A stretch of DNA of 64,000 nt from Pseudomonas sp. GM78 (GTDB lineage: Bacteria > Pseudomonadota > Gammaproteobacteria > Pseudomonadales > Pseudomonadaceae): assembly GCF_000282475.1 (NCBI RefSeq), contig NZ_AKJF01000064.1, positions 16,891 to 80,890 on the forward strand, in the 5' to 3' direction. Numbering within the stretch: position 1 is the stretch's first letter; the number at the start of each line of letters is the position of its first letter. Positions 29,869 to 39,600 of the stretch are shown here, one piece after another. Below the pieces are notes generated by a model. The model was not told where the DNA came from. It worked only from the letters and a program-made list of their open reading frames with translations, and made no database searches. Position numbers and translations under genes: made by a program.

Positions 29869-30894
29869 ATGGCTTTTGTGCAACTTGAAAAACTCGGCAA
29901 ACGCTACGGTGAAATCGACGCCGTGGTCGCCACCGACCTGTCGGTGGAGAAAGGCGAATTCGTTTCCCTGCTCGGCCCTTCCGGGTGCGGCAAGACCACT
30001 ACCCTGCAAATGATCGCCGGCTTCGTCGAAGTCACCAGTGGGCGCATCGTGCTCGACGGGCGCGACATCACCCACGCCAAACCCGCCAGCCGGGGCTTGG
30101 GCGTGGTGTTCCAGAGCTACGCGCTGTTCCCGCACATGAGCGTCAAGGACAACGTCGCCTTCGGCCTGCGCATGCGCAAGGTGCCGGGCGCCGAGATTGC
30201 ACAACGGGTGGATCGGGTGCTCAAGCTGGTGCGCCTCAACCAGCACGCCGAGCGCTATCCGCGGGAGCTGTCCGGCGGCCAGCGCCAACGGGTTGCCCTG
30301 GCCCGGGCGCTGGTGATCCAGCCGCCGGTGTTGCTACTCGATGAACCGCTGTCCAACCTCGACGCCAACCTGCGCGAAGAGATGCAGTTCGAGATCCGCC
30401 GCATCCAGCGCGAAGTCGGGATCACCACGCTGATGGTCACCCACGACCAGTCCGAAGCGCTGTCGATCAGTGACCGCGTGGTGGTGATGCAGGCCGGACG
30501 CATCACCCAGATCGATGCCCCTTACACCCTCTACGAACACCCACGCACCGAGTTCATTTCCGGATTCGTCGGCAAGGCCAACCTGCTGCCCGGTGAACGC
30601 GACACGTCGGGTGAGGTTCAGGTGTGCACCTATGGCGCCGGCGAACTGACCCTGAGCCTGCGTCCGGAAAAAATCGATCTGCGCGAGGCAGGCCATGGGC
30701 GCTTGCAAGGCAAGGTCAGCAGCCGCTTCTTTCTCGGCAGCCAATGGCTGTACAGCGTCACGACCAGCCTCGGTGAACTCTGCGTGGTGCGCCGTAACGA
30801 CGGCGCGGCACCCTTGAACGAAGGCACAGCGGTTGGCCTGGATTGGGACGCGGCACTGTTGCGAGTGCTGAGCGTCGACGAGGTGACGGCATGA
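29869..30894 (+). CDS. PotA-type ABC transporter, ATP-binding protein
   Basis: 341 residues: nucleotide-binding domain with Walker A LGPSGCGKTT (about 34-43), LSGGQRQRVALARAL, Walker B LLLDEPLSNLDAN, switch His in MVTHDQSEA, then a C-terminal TOBE domain (about 245-335). Class of spermidine/putrescine, iron and related importers (CUT1/POPT). First gene of a seven-gene unit; its stop overlaps the next start (ATGA). GGTGGAGG precedes the ATG. Confidence 0.92.
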   Translation: MAFVQLEKLGKRYGEIDAVVATDLSVEKGEFVSLLGPSGCGKTTTLQMIAGFVEVTSGRIVLDGRDITHAKPASRGLGVVFQSYALFPHMSVKDNVAFGLRMRKVPGAEIAQRVDRVLKLVRLNQHAERYPRELSGGQRQRVALARALVIQPPVLLLDEPLSNLDANLREEMQFEIRRIQREVGITTLMVTHDQSEALSISDRVVVMQAGRITQIDAPYTLYEHPRTEFISGFVGKANLLPGERDTSGEVQVCTYGAGELTLSLRPEKIDLREAGHGRLQGKVSSRFFLGSQWLYSVTTSLGELCVVRRNDGAAPLNEGTAVGLDWDAALLRVLSVDEVTA

Positions 30895-31760
30895 GTACGC
30901 TCACCGCCATCCGCCAGGGCCGTCAGGGGTATCTGCTGTCCGCACCCGCCCTGGCCTTGTACCTCGGCTTGCTGCTCATTCCCCTGGCACTGACGCTGGT
31001 CCTGTCGTTCAACGTCTTCGACTACAGCTCGGGGATCGATGGCGACGCCTTCACGGTCGAGCACTACGGCAGCCTGCTGGGCGATCCCTACTTCTATGAA
31101 ATCTTCCTGCGCACCTTGTGGATCAGCGCCCTGACCACCCTGCTCTGCGTACTGATCGGCGTGCCCGAGGCGTACATCCTCAGCCGCATGGGCACCCCCT
31201 GGCGCTCGATTTTCCTGATCCTGATCCTCACCCCGCTGTTGATTTCAGTGGTGGTGCGCGCCTTCGGCTGGAGTCTGTTGCTCGGTGCCGACGGCCTGGT
31301 CAACCAGACCCTGCAGGCCTTCGGTGGCTCGCCGATGAAACTGCTCTACACGCCGTTCGCGGTGGTGGTCGCGCTGGTGCACGTGATGCTGCCGTTCATG
31401 ATCATTCCGGTCTGGACCTCACTGCAAAAGCTCGACCCCGCCGCCGAACAGGCCGCGCTGTCCCTGGGCGCCAGCCACTTCACGGTGATTCGAAAAATAG
31501 TCCTGCCGCAAGTCATGCCCGGCGTGTTGTCCGGCACCCTGATCGTGTTCGGCCTTGCCGCCAGCTCCTTCGCGATTCCCGGCCTGCTCGGCGGGCGCCG
31601 TCTGAAGATGGTCGCCACGCTGATCTACGACCAGTACCTGTCGGAGCTCAACTGGCCCATGGGCGCGGCCATCGCCGTGGCCCTGCTGCTCATCAACCTG
31701 CTGATCATGCTGTCGTGGAACCGCATGATCGAAGGCCGCTACAAGAAATCATTGGGATAA
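30891..31760 (+). CDS. PotB-type ABC transporter permease
   Basis: 289 residues with six predicted membrane helices and the EAA loop (EQAALSLGASHFTVIRKIVLPQ). Start at the ATG overlapping the ATPase stop. It forms the pore with the next permease. Confidence 0.92.
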   Translation: MSTLTAIRQGRQGYLLSAPALALYLGLLLIPLALTLVLSFNVFDYSSGIDGDAFTVEHYGSLLGDPYFYEIFLRTLWISALTTLLCVLIGVPEAYILSRMGTPWRSIFLILILTPLLISVVVRAFGWSLLLGADGLVNQTLQAFGGSPMKLLYTPFAVVVALVHVMLPFMIIPVWTSLQKLDPAAEQAALSLGASHFTVIRKIVLPQVMPGVLSGTLIVFGLAASSFAIPGLLGGRRLKMVATLIYDQYLSELNWPMGAAIAVALLLINLLIMLSWNRMIEGRYKKSLG

Positions 31761-31766
31761 TTCGCC

Positions 31767-32561
31767 ATGTCCAGGAACGGTCCTTTCGCCCTGTTGTTTC
31801 ATACCCTGGTGGTGCTGTTCATGCTCGCGCCGCTGGTGGTGGTGTGCCTGGTGGCCTTCACCCCGGAGAACACCCTGAGCCTGCCCACCACCGAGTTTTC
31901 CCTGCGCTGGTTCCGCGCGGTGTTCGAGCGCGCCGATTTTGTCGATGCGTTCTACAACAGCCTGATCCTGGCGTTCAGCGCAGCGACCCTGGCGACCCTG
32001 GTTGCGGTGCCGGCGGCACTGGCAATCACCCGTTTCGAATTTCCCGGCCGGGATTTTCTCAACGGCCTGTTCCTGTCGCCGATCATCATTCCGCACCTGG
32101 TGCTGGGTGTGGCGCTGTTGCGTCTGTTCGCCTTGCTGGGGGTCAACGGCAGTTTCGCCTGGCTGATCTTCGCCCATGTGCTGGTGATCACGCCGTACGT
32201 GCTGCGCCTGGTGCTGGCCTCGGCCATCGGCCTGGACCGCAGCGCCGAGCACGCCGCGCAATCCCTCGGTGCCGGGCGCTTCACGCTGTTCCGCCAGATC
32301 ACCTTGCCGATGATCCTGCCGGGGGTGGCCGGTGGCTGGCTGCTGGCGTTCATCAACAGTTTCGATGAGGTCACGCTGTCGATCTTCGTCACCTCGCCGG
32401 CCACGCAAACCTTGCCGGTGCGCATGTACGTGTACGCCACCGAATCGATCGATCCGATGATGGCGGCGGTGTCGGCGCTGGTCATTGCGCTGACCGCCGT
32501 CACCATGATTCTGCTTGACCGGGTCTATGGCCTGGATCGGGTTCTAGTGGGCAAACAATGA
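31767..32561 (+). CDS. PotC-type ABC transporter permease
   Basis: 264 residues, six membrane helices, EAA loop (EHAAQSLGAGRFTLFRQITLP). Six nt after the first permease. The last 20 bases lead straight into the small [2Fe-2S] subunit gene, tying transport to catabolism. Confidence 0.92.
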   Translation: MSRNGPFALLFHTLVVLFMLAPLVVVCLVAFTPENTLSLPTTEFSLRWFRAVFERADFVDAFYNSLILAFSAATLATLVAVPAALAITRFEFPGRDFLNGLFLSPIIIPHLVLGVALLRLFALLGVNGSFAWLIFAHVLVITPYVLRLVLASAIGLDRSAEHAAQSLGAGRFTLFRQITLPMILPGVAGGWLLAFINSFDEVTLSIFVTSPATQTLPVRMYVYATESIDPMMAAVSALVIALTAVTMILLDRVYGLDRVLVGKQ

Positions 32562-32568
32562 GGGCGCC

Positions 32569-32859
32569 ATGGCTCTGCTGAAACGACTGGCCGAAGGCGA
32601 CCGCCCGGCCCTGGACTTCACCCTCGACGGGCAACCGGCCAGCGGCCTGCTCGGCGACACCCTGTTGACGGCGGTGCTGAGCTGCGACGAACACCTGCGC
32701 GGCAGTGACTTCAGCGCCGAACCCCGCGCCGGGTTTTGCCTGATGGGCGCCTGCCAGGATTGCTGGGTGCGCCTGGGCGATGGGCGTCGGGTGCGTGCGT
32801 GCTCGACGCTGCTTGAAGCCGGGCAGAACATCAGCCGCGAACCGGGGCGCTCGATATGA
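32569..32859 (+). CDS. (2Fe-2S)-binding small subunit of a three-component amine/amino-acid dehydrogenase
   Basis: 96 residues, Fer2_4 fold. The plant-type cluster motif is visible: GFCLMGACQDCWV with a later Cys in VRACST. Proteins of this size are the gamma subunits of octopine/nopaline oxidases, D-hydroxyproline dehydrogenase and HcnA-like enzymes. It is separated from the alpha subunit by a REP pair, but gene order gamma-alpha-beta is kept. Confidence 0.88.
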   Translation: MALLKRLAEGDRPALDFTLDGQPASGLLGDTLLTAVLSCDEHLRGSDFSAEPRAGFCLMGACQDCWVRLGDGRRVRACSTLLEAGQNISREPGRSI

Positions 32860-32887
32860 ACATCCATTCAAACTGCAGAAACCAAAT

Positions 32888-32985
32888 CCCCTGTGGGAGC
32901 GAGCCTGCTCGCGATGACGGCGAAACATTCAACAGATGTGGTGGCCGACAGATCGCTATCGCGAGCAGGCTCGCTCCCACAGGGG
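32888..32985. repeat. inverted REP pair inside the dehydrogenase operon
   Basis: Arms 32888-32915 and 32958-32985 (GTGGGAGCGAGCCTGCTCGCGA type) in the 154-nt gap between the gamma and alpha subunit genes. As in the liu operon, it breaks an otherwise tightly packed operon. Confidence 0.9.
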
Positions 32986-33013
32986 TTCAGCGGCGTTCAC
33001 ATATGAGGTGCGC

Positions 33014-34369
33014 ATGAAGCCTGTGGTCATCATCGGCGCCGGCCCCGCCGGTATTCGAGCCGCACAAACCCTGGTCGCCCACGGTGTGCGTCCGGTGCTG
33101 GTGGACGAATCCGCACGCGGTGGCGGGCAGATCTATCGACGCCAGCCGGACAACTTCAAGCGCTCGCCGGTCAAGCTGTATGGCTTTGAAGCGCGCAAGG
33201 CCAGCGCCCTGCACCAGACCCTCGACGAGCTGCGCGAGCAGATCGATTACCGTCCCGACACCCTGGTGTGGAACGCCGAGGACGGTGCCCTCGACACCTT
33301 GCACGATGGGCGTGCCGCGCGGCTGGAGTTTTCCCGGGTGATCGTCGCCACCGGCGCCACCGACCGAGTTCTGCCGGTGCCGGGTTGGACCCTGCCCGGC
33401 GTCTACAGCCTTGGCGCGGCGCAGATCGCCCTGAAGTTCCAGGGCTGCGCCATTGGCGAGCGCGTGGTGTTCGCCGGCAGTGGTCCGCTGCTGTACCTGG
33501 TCGCCTATCAATACGCCAAGGCTGGCGCCAACGTGGTCGCGGTGCTCGACAGCTCGCCCTTCAGCGCCCAGGCCCGTGCCCTGCCCGGCCTGCTGGCGCA
33601 ACCGGGCACGTTGGCCAAAGGCATCTATTACCGAGGCTGGCTGACCGCACATGGCATCCCGGTGCATCAGGGCGCGACCTTGAATCGCATTGATGGCCAG
33701 CGACGTGTGCAGTCGCTGACGTGGTCCAATGCCAAAGGCCAACACCGGTTGGACTGCGACGCCGTCGCCTTCGCCCACGGCCTGCGCAGTGAAACCCAAC
33801 TCGCCGACCTGCTCGGCTGCGAATTCGCCTGGAACCCGCTCAACCGCGCCTGGCTACCCACCCGTGACCCTGCCGGCCGCAGCAGTGTCGCCGAGGTGTA
33901 CCTGGCCGGTGACGGTGCCGGCATCATGGGCGCCGACGCCGCGGAAATGGCCGGTGAGCGCGCCGCCCTGGCATTGCTTGAAGACATCGGTTACCTGATC
34001 CCCTCGCAACGGCCCACACAGCTTGAACAGGCGCTGGAACGTATCGGTGATTTTCGTCAGGGGCTGGAGCGTGCCTTTGCCTTTCCCGAACACTGGGCTG
34101 CGGATGTCGCCGATGACGTCATGGTCTGTCGCTGCGAAGAAGTCCGCGCGGGAGATATTCGCCAGGTGGTGCGCGAGGGCCACTGGGAAATCAATCGGGT
34201 CAAGGCCCATTGCCGGGTCGGCATGGGTCGCTGTCAGGGCCGGATGTGTGGTGCTGCGGCGGCGGAAATCATTGCCTGTCAAAGTCAGCGCGCCGTGTCC
34301 GACATCGGCCGGCTGCGGGCCCAGGCACCGATCAAGCCGCTGCCTTTTGGCCTGGAGATAGGAGCATGA
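33014..34369 (+). CDS. FAD/NAD(P)-binding alpha subunit of the three-component dehydrogenase (HcnB/OoxA-like)
   Basis: 451 residues from ATG 33014. Two Rossmann motifs: VVIIGAGPAGIRAAQTL near the start (FAD) and VVFAGSGPLLYLVAYQ near 155 (second dinucleotide). The C-terminal 90 residues are a BFD-like [2Fe-2S] domain with cysteines in VMVCRCEEV and HCRVGMGRCQGRMCG. This domain order is that of HcnB, octopine oxidase A and D-hydroxyproline dehydrogenase alpha. The stop overlaps the beta subunit start. Substrate not readable from sequence. Confidence 0.9.
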   Translation: MKPVVIIGAGPAGIRAAQTLVAHGVRPVLVDESARGGGQIYRRQPDNFKRSPVKLYGFEARKASALHQTLDELREQIDYRPDTLVWNAEDGALDTLHDGRAARLEFSRVIVATGATDRVLPVPGWTLPGVYSLGAAQIALKFQGCAIGERVVFAGSGPLLYLVAYQYAKAGANVVAVLDSSPFSAQARALPGLLAQPGTLAKGIYYRGWLTAHGIPVHQGATLNRIDGQRRVQSLTWSNAKGQHRLDCDAVAFAHGLRSETQLADLLGCEFAWNPLNRAWLPTRDPAGRSSVAEVYLAGDGAGIMGADAAEMAGERAALALLEDIGYLIPSQRPTQLEQALERIGDFRQGLERAFAFPEHWAADVADDVMVCRCEEVRAGDIRQVVREGHWEINRVKAHCRVGMGRCQGRMCGAAAAEIIACQSQRAVSDIGRLRAQAPIKPLPFGLEIGA

Positions 34370-35481
34370 TCGAAGTCGATGCAGTGATCATTGGCGGCGG
34401 CATCGTCGGGGCTTCGGCGGCGCTGTTTCTTGGCAAGGCCGGGCGCCGCGTGGCGTTGCTGGAGCGGGACTTTTGCGGGTCGCATTCCAGCGGTGTCAAC
34501 TACGGCGGCGTACGTCGCCAAGGCCGTCCACTGTCGCAGTTGCCGCTGTCGCAACGTTCCCACGCCATTTGGGCGCAACTGCCACAGTTGATCGGCATCG
34601 ACGGTGAGTACCAACGCAGCGGCCACCTCAAGCTCGCTCGCAGCCTCGACGATTTACGCGCCCTGCAAAACTATGAAGTCAGCAGCCAGGGCTTCGGCCT
34701 CGAGTTGCAGGTACTTGATCGTAAGGAGTTGCGCGCACGTTTCCCCTGGGTCGGCGATGTCGCGGTGGGCGCTTCCTATTGCCCCGATGACGGGCACGCC
34801 AACCCACGGCTGGTCTCCCCGGCGTTCGCCCGGGCCGCACGGCACCACGGCGCGCAGGTGCATGAGCAATGCGCGGTCACCGCTGTGGACCACGACGGCC
34901 AGCGCTTTCGCGTACGCACGCAAACCGGTCTGGAGCTGCACGCGCCCTGGCTGTTGAACTGCGCCGGAGCCTGGGCCGGCAGCCTGGCCGCGCAGTTCGG
35001 CGAGCCGGTGCCGATGCATTCCGGGCACCCGGCAATGCTGGTCACCGAGCCCTTGCCACTGGTGATGGATGCCAGCACCGGCGTCGAGGGCGGCGGCATC
35101 TATGCGCGTCAGGTGGCACGCGGTAATTGCGTGCTGGGTGGCGGCCAGGGCTTTGCCCTTGACGATGCCCGCGCCCGCCCCGGTCAAGGCGCTGTATTGG
35201 AGATCCTGCGCCAGGCCGTCGAGCTCTACCCGTTTCTTGAGGGCGCCCAGGCGATTCGCACCTGGAGCGGCACTGAAGGTTACCTGCCCGACCGCCAGCC
35301 GGTGATCGGGCACAGCCGTACCCAGCCTGGTCTGTTGCATGCGTTCGGCTTTGCCGGCGCCGGTTTCCAGATCGGCCCGGCGGTGGGCCAGGCGCTCACC
35401 GAGATCATCTGTAGCGGCGCGTCAAAGACGCCGCTGGATGCGTTTTCCATCACCCGGTTTCACTCCATCTCCGTAGCTTGA
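34366..35481 (+). CDS. FAD-dependent oxidoreductase, DAO-type beta subunit (HcnC/OoxB-like)
   Basis: 371 residues. N-terminal FAD motif VIIGGGIVGASAALFLGKAGRRVALLE (stated as its ends: VIIGGGIVG to ALLE) and the C-terminal DAO segment HAFGFAGAGFQIGPAVGQ. This is the substrate-oxidising subunit of the complex; family members oxidise secondary amines such as opines, proline derivatives and sarcosine. Translationally coupled to the alpha subunit (ATGA). Confidence 0.9.
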   Translation: MIEVDAVIIGGGIVGASAALFLGKAGRRVALLERDFCGSHSSGVNYGGVRRQGRPLSQLPLSQRSHAIWAQLPQLIGIDGEYQRSGHLKLARSLDDLRALQNYEVSSQGFGLELQVLDRKELRARFPWVGDVAVGASYCPDDGHANPRLVSPAFARAARHHGAQVHEQCAVTAVDHDGQRFRVRTQTGLELHAPWLLNCAGAWAGSLAAQFGEPVPMHSGHPAMLVTEPLPLVMDASTGVEGGGIYARQVARGNCVLGGGQGFALDDARARPGQGAVLEILRQAVELYPFLEGAQAIRTWSGTEGYLPDRQPVIGHSRTQPGLLHAFGFAGAGFQIGPAVGQALTEIICSGASKTPLDAFSITRFHSISVA

Positions 35482-35499
35482 TAGAGGAAGGTCGCGCCA

Positions 35500-36540
35500 A
35501 TGAATAACATCAAACGCAGTGCACTGTTCTCCTGCCTGGGCGCCCTGCTCACGGTGACCCAGGCCCATGCCGAGCAGACGCTTTACCTGGGCATGAACGG
35601 TGGCACCATGGAGCGGCTCTACGCCGACAAGGTGCTGCCGGCCTTCGAGAAGGCCAACAACGTCAAGGTCGTCATCGTACCGGGCACCTCCGCCGATATC
35701 CTGGCCAAGGTCCAGGCCAGCAAGGGCAACCCGCAGATGCACGTGATGTTCCTCGACGACGGCATCATGTACCGCGCCATCGCCATGGGCCTGTGCGACA
35801 AGCTCGAGGACAGCCCGACCCTGGCGCAGATCCCGGCCAAGGGCCGGATCAAGGACCAAGCGGTGGCCGTCAGCCTCGGCGTCACCGGGCTGGCCTACAA
35901 CACGCGCCTGTTCAAGGACAAAGGCTGGAGTGCACCGACCTCGTGGATGGACATGGCCGATCCGCGTTTCAAGGACAAACTGGTGTTCCAGTCGATGGCC
36001 TCCTCCACCTTCGGCCTGCATGGCTTCCTGATGTTCAACCGGATCCAGGGCGGCAGCGAAACCGACGTCGACCCCGGCTTCAAGGCCTGGCCGAACACCG
36101 TCGGGCGTAACGTGCTGGAGTACATTCCAAGCTCGGCGAAGATCTCTGAAATGCTGCAGACTGACGAAGCGGCGCTGTTCCCGCTGACGCCGACCCAGGT
36201 CACCGCCCTGAAGCTCAAGGGCATGCCGGTGGAATACGCGCAGCCGAAAGAAGGCGCGGTGGTGCTCAACGTGGCCGAATGCGCCATCGCCAACAACACC
36301 CAACCGGAACTGGCGCAGAAACTTGCCGCGTTCCTGCTGACACCGGACGCTCAGGCTACTGCACTTGAGGACGGCGACCAGATTCCTTCCAACCCCAATA
36401 CCCCGACCACCGACCGTACCCGTGGCCAGGTCGAAGCGATGAAGCAGTACCTGGAGACGGCGATCGCGGTGGACTGGGACCAGGTCAACGAACAACGCCC
36501 GGCATGGAATGCCCGTTGGAACCGGAGCATCGAACGGTAG
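35500..36540 (+). CDS. PotD/PotF-type ABC transporter substrate-binding protein
   Basis: 346 residues, Sec signal peptide (cleavage near AHA-EQ at 24), bacterial extracellular solute-binding family 1/8 fold. It is last in the operon, 18 nt after the beta subunit, although the other transporter genes are first. The ligand is unknown; the associated amine dehydrogenase suggests a secondary amine or opine-like compound. Confidence 0.9.
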   Translation: MNNIKRSALFSCLGALLTVTQAHAEQTLYLGMNGGTMERLYADKVLPAFEKANNVKVVIVPGTSADILAKVQASKGNPQMHVMFLDDGIMYRAIAMGLCDKLEDSPTLAQIPAKGRIKDQAVAVSLGVTGLAYNTRLFKDKGWSAPTSWMDMADPRFKDKLVFQSMASSTFGLHGFLMFNRIQGGSETDVDPGFKAWPNTVGRNVLEYIPSSAKISEMLQTDEAALFPLTPTQVTALKLKGMPVEYAQPKEGAVVLNVAECAIANNTQPELAQKLAAFLLTPDAQATALEDGDQIPSNPNTPTTDRTRGQVEAMKQYLETAIAVDWDQVNEQRPAWNARWNRSIER

Positions 36541-36564
36541 GCGTCTAACCCAACCTAAACCCCC

Positions 36565-36642
36565 GTAGGAGCTGCCGCAGGCTGCGATCTTTTGATCTTT
36601 AAAAAGCAACATCAAAAGATCGCAGCCTGCGGCAGCTCCTAC
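36565..36642. repeat. inverted REP pair (GTAGGAGCTGCCGCAGGCTGCGATC type)
   Basis: Perfect 32-bp arms 36565-36596 and 36611-36642 with a 14-nt spacer, between the convergent binding-protein and tamB genes. Same type as 6379-6455. Confidence 0.92.
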
Positions 36643-36658
36643 AGGGAAGGTGGCCTGG

Positions 36659-39600
36659 TCAGAAATCCCGCTTATAGAAGATATCCAACGAACTGGCCAC
36701 GCCACCAGCCGCTTCAAGGTAGACCTTCTTGCTCAGCTTGTAGCGCAAGGCAATGGTGTTGGCCGGTTCGAACACACCGACGCCATAACGCAGGCTGAGC
36801 TTCTCCGAAAGGTTGCCGCTGGCGACCACGCTGGTGGCGTTGCCACTGCCCTCGGTGTCGAGCTGGAAATCATCGATCCCCAGATTCTTCGCCAGGCTGC
36901 CGGTCACTCCGGAGCTGCCCATCAGGCCCAGGCCGAGCGCGGCCTGGGCGAGCATGTTGTTGTCTTCACCGTTGGTACTCAGCGGACGCCCCAGCACCAG
37001 ATAGGACAACGCCTGTTCCTGGGCCAGGGCCGGTTCCGAGAAAATCTGCGTGGTCGGTTGCTCGGCGCTGCCACTCAAGCGGATGCCGGCGATCACATCG
37101 TCGGTCTGGCGAATCGCTTCGATGTCCAGGTAGGGCTGGTCGATGGGACCTGCGAACAGCAACCGCGCCCGGCGCACCGTCAGCCGCTGGCCGTAGGCGC
37201 GGTACCGGCCGTCGTTGAGCCATAGCTCACCACGGGTGTCCATGTTGTCACCGATGTGCACATGCCCCTGCACTTTGGCGGTCAGGCCAAACCCGGCAAA
37301 GCTCAGCTGGTCTTCGCCGACCACCACATCGATGTCCATTTTCATCGCCAGGGGCGGTTTGCCCTCCTCGGTTTGCTGCCCGACGATCACCGTGTCATCG
37401 GACACTTTTACCGTCGATGGCGGCAACTCGCGAATGGTGATGTCCCCCTTGGGCACCCATACTTTGCCAGCGATGGCCAGTTCATCACCCTTCATCGAGA
37501 TTTTCAGGTCCGGCGCCACTTCGACCTTGGCGTAAGGTTCGACGCTGACCGGCAACTGCGAGCCCTTGAGCGCCAGGTCCACCACCAGCGCCTGGCCCCA
37601 GGCGATGTTGCCGTTGAGGCTGCCCTGCCCGGTCTTGCCGCTTTTCCAGCCGCCGTTGAGCTGCACGGATTCACCGGCGATCAGCGCCTGCAATTGCAGC
37701 GCTTGAATCTCCATCGGCAACTCGGCACCGGACACCTCGCCGTCGCTGAGCAACAGATTGCCATTGACCTGCGGCGCGAGCAGGCCACCGGCAATCGTGC
37801 CGCTGCCATTCAAGCGACCGGACAGTTTCTCGACCATGGGTACAAACGGCCGCGCCACTGACAGATCCAGGCCATTCAAGCGGAATGTACCGGTCAGCGG
37901 CTTGTTCTTCGGCAGCGGGTTGATCTGTGCCTGCACGTTCAATTCGCCGAGCTTGCCGCCGACGAAATTCAGCTCGCTATCGATGCGCTTGGGCGTCAGC
38001 TGGCTGGTGAGTTTCAGGGTCTGGTACGGAAAGTCCAGCCACTGATCTTTCTCGCGCACGCGCAACGTGCCGCCGCTGGCATCGATGCTGATCACACCAT
38101 TCGGGCCGCTGGCCGGCAGGTCCAGTTGCACGTCGGCGTTGAGCCGGCCTTGCCAGGCGAAATCCTTCGGAAGCCACTGTGCAAGGCTGTCGATAGGGAA
38201 CTGCTTGAGGTGATAACGCAGCTTCGGCTCGGGCATCAGGCGCTGGTCTTCACCGCACAGACTGGCCGGGCCAGACGCCCAGCAATGGGCGCCGAAATTG
38301 ATTTTTCCGTCCGCCAGGCGTTCCAGCTTAGCCGGCCCTTGCAGCTTCCAGTCCTGGCCACCGGCCTGGATATCGCCGCTGGCCAGGCGCCCGCGCCAGT
38401 TGCCCTTGTCCAGTGCACCGTCGAGTCCGAGCGCGAGCTTGAGCTTGGGCCCTTGCAGGTCGAGGTTCAGCTTCTGGTTCCTGATGTCGCCCTGCCCGCT
38501 GGCGGTCAGCGTGCCCAGCGAGGTATCGCCCGCCTGGATACCGCTGCCCTTGAGGTCGATTTTCGCCCGTTGCGCGCTGTCGAGTGTCGCATCCAGGTTC
38601 AGGCTTTGCAGGCGATTGTCCTGGAAAGCCAGTTGCGTGCCCTGCAACCCGAGCTTGCCTTGCGGTGCCTTGAGCGTGCCGGCGACATCGACCCGGCCAT
38701 TGACCTGGCCGCGCAATTGCGGCCAGAGCTGGGCCAGGCGCAGCAGCTTGATGTCGATCTGCCCGGTGAGTTTTTGTTGCAGGCTGCCCTTGCCATTGAT
38801 GCTGTTGTCGCCGAGGCGAATCTGCAGGGCATTCAGATTCCATTGCTCGCCACTGCCATCAGCCTTGGCTTGCAGGACGGCCGGCTGGCCACGCAGCTTG
38901 CCTTTCAGATCCAGGTCGGCGCTCAGGCTGAGCTTTTCGTTCTTCATCTCGCCTTTGCTGCGCAACGGTCCGGCCAGGGTACCCGGCAGTTCCGCGACCC
39001 AGTACGCCGGGTCGATCGCAGAAAGATCCAGCGCGGTGTCCCAGGCGATGCCGTCGGCGAATTGCAGGTTCAGGTGCCCTTCGGCCTTGCCCTGCCCGGC
39101 GACCAGCTGGATCTGTTGCAGGTAGATTTTCGTCAGGTCGCCGGCGAACGGGCTGGTCAGGCTGAACGCCCCGGCCGGGCCATCCAGCGCGGCATCGAAG
39201 TGACCCAGGTATTTGCCGTCGGTGTAGGAGACATCACTATTGAAGCTGCGCAGGGCCACTTGGGGTTCGTCGATCAGCGGATAGAGACGGTGCCACGGGA
39301 AATCCAGCCAGGCGATTTTGGCATCAGCGCTCAGGCCCTTGCTCCAGTCCAGTTGGCCGGTGAGCTTGAGGCTTTGCTTGTCGTTGGCGGTCAGGTCCAG
39401 GGCGGCGATCTGCGCGCCGTTGGCGTCGACCTTGCCTTGCAGCGCCAGCGCGACCGGGCCTTGCTCGGCCGGCAGCGTGGCCTTGCCGGCTAGTTGATAA
39501 CCATTTTTCAGGTCACCGGCACCCGTCAGTTCAAGCTGATTGAGCGTCAGGGTGTCGGGTAAATCGGCGCTGGGTTTGAAGCCGTCAGCGGTGATGCGCA

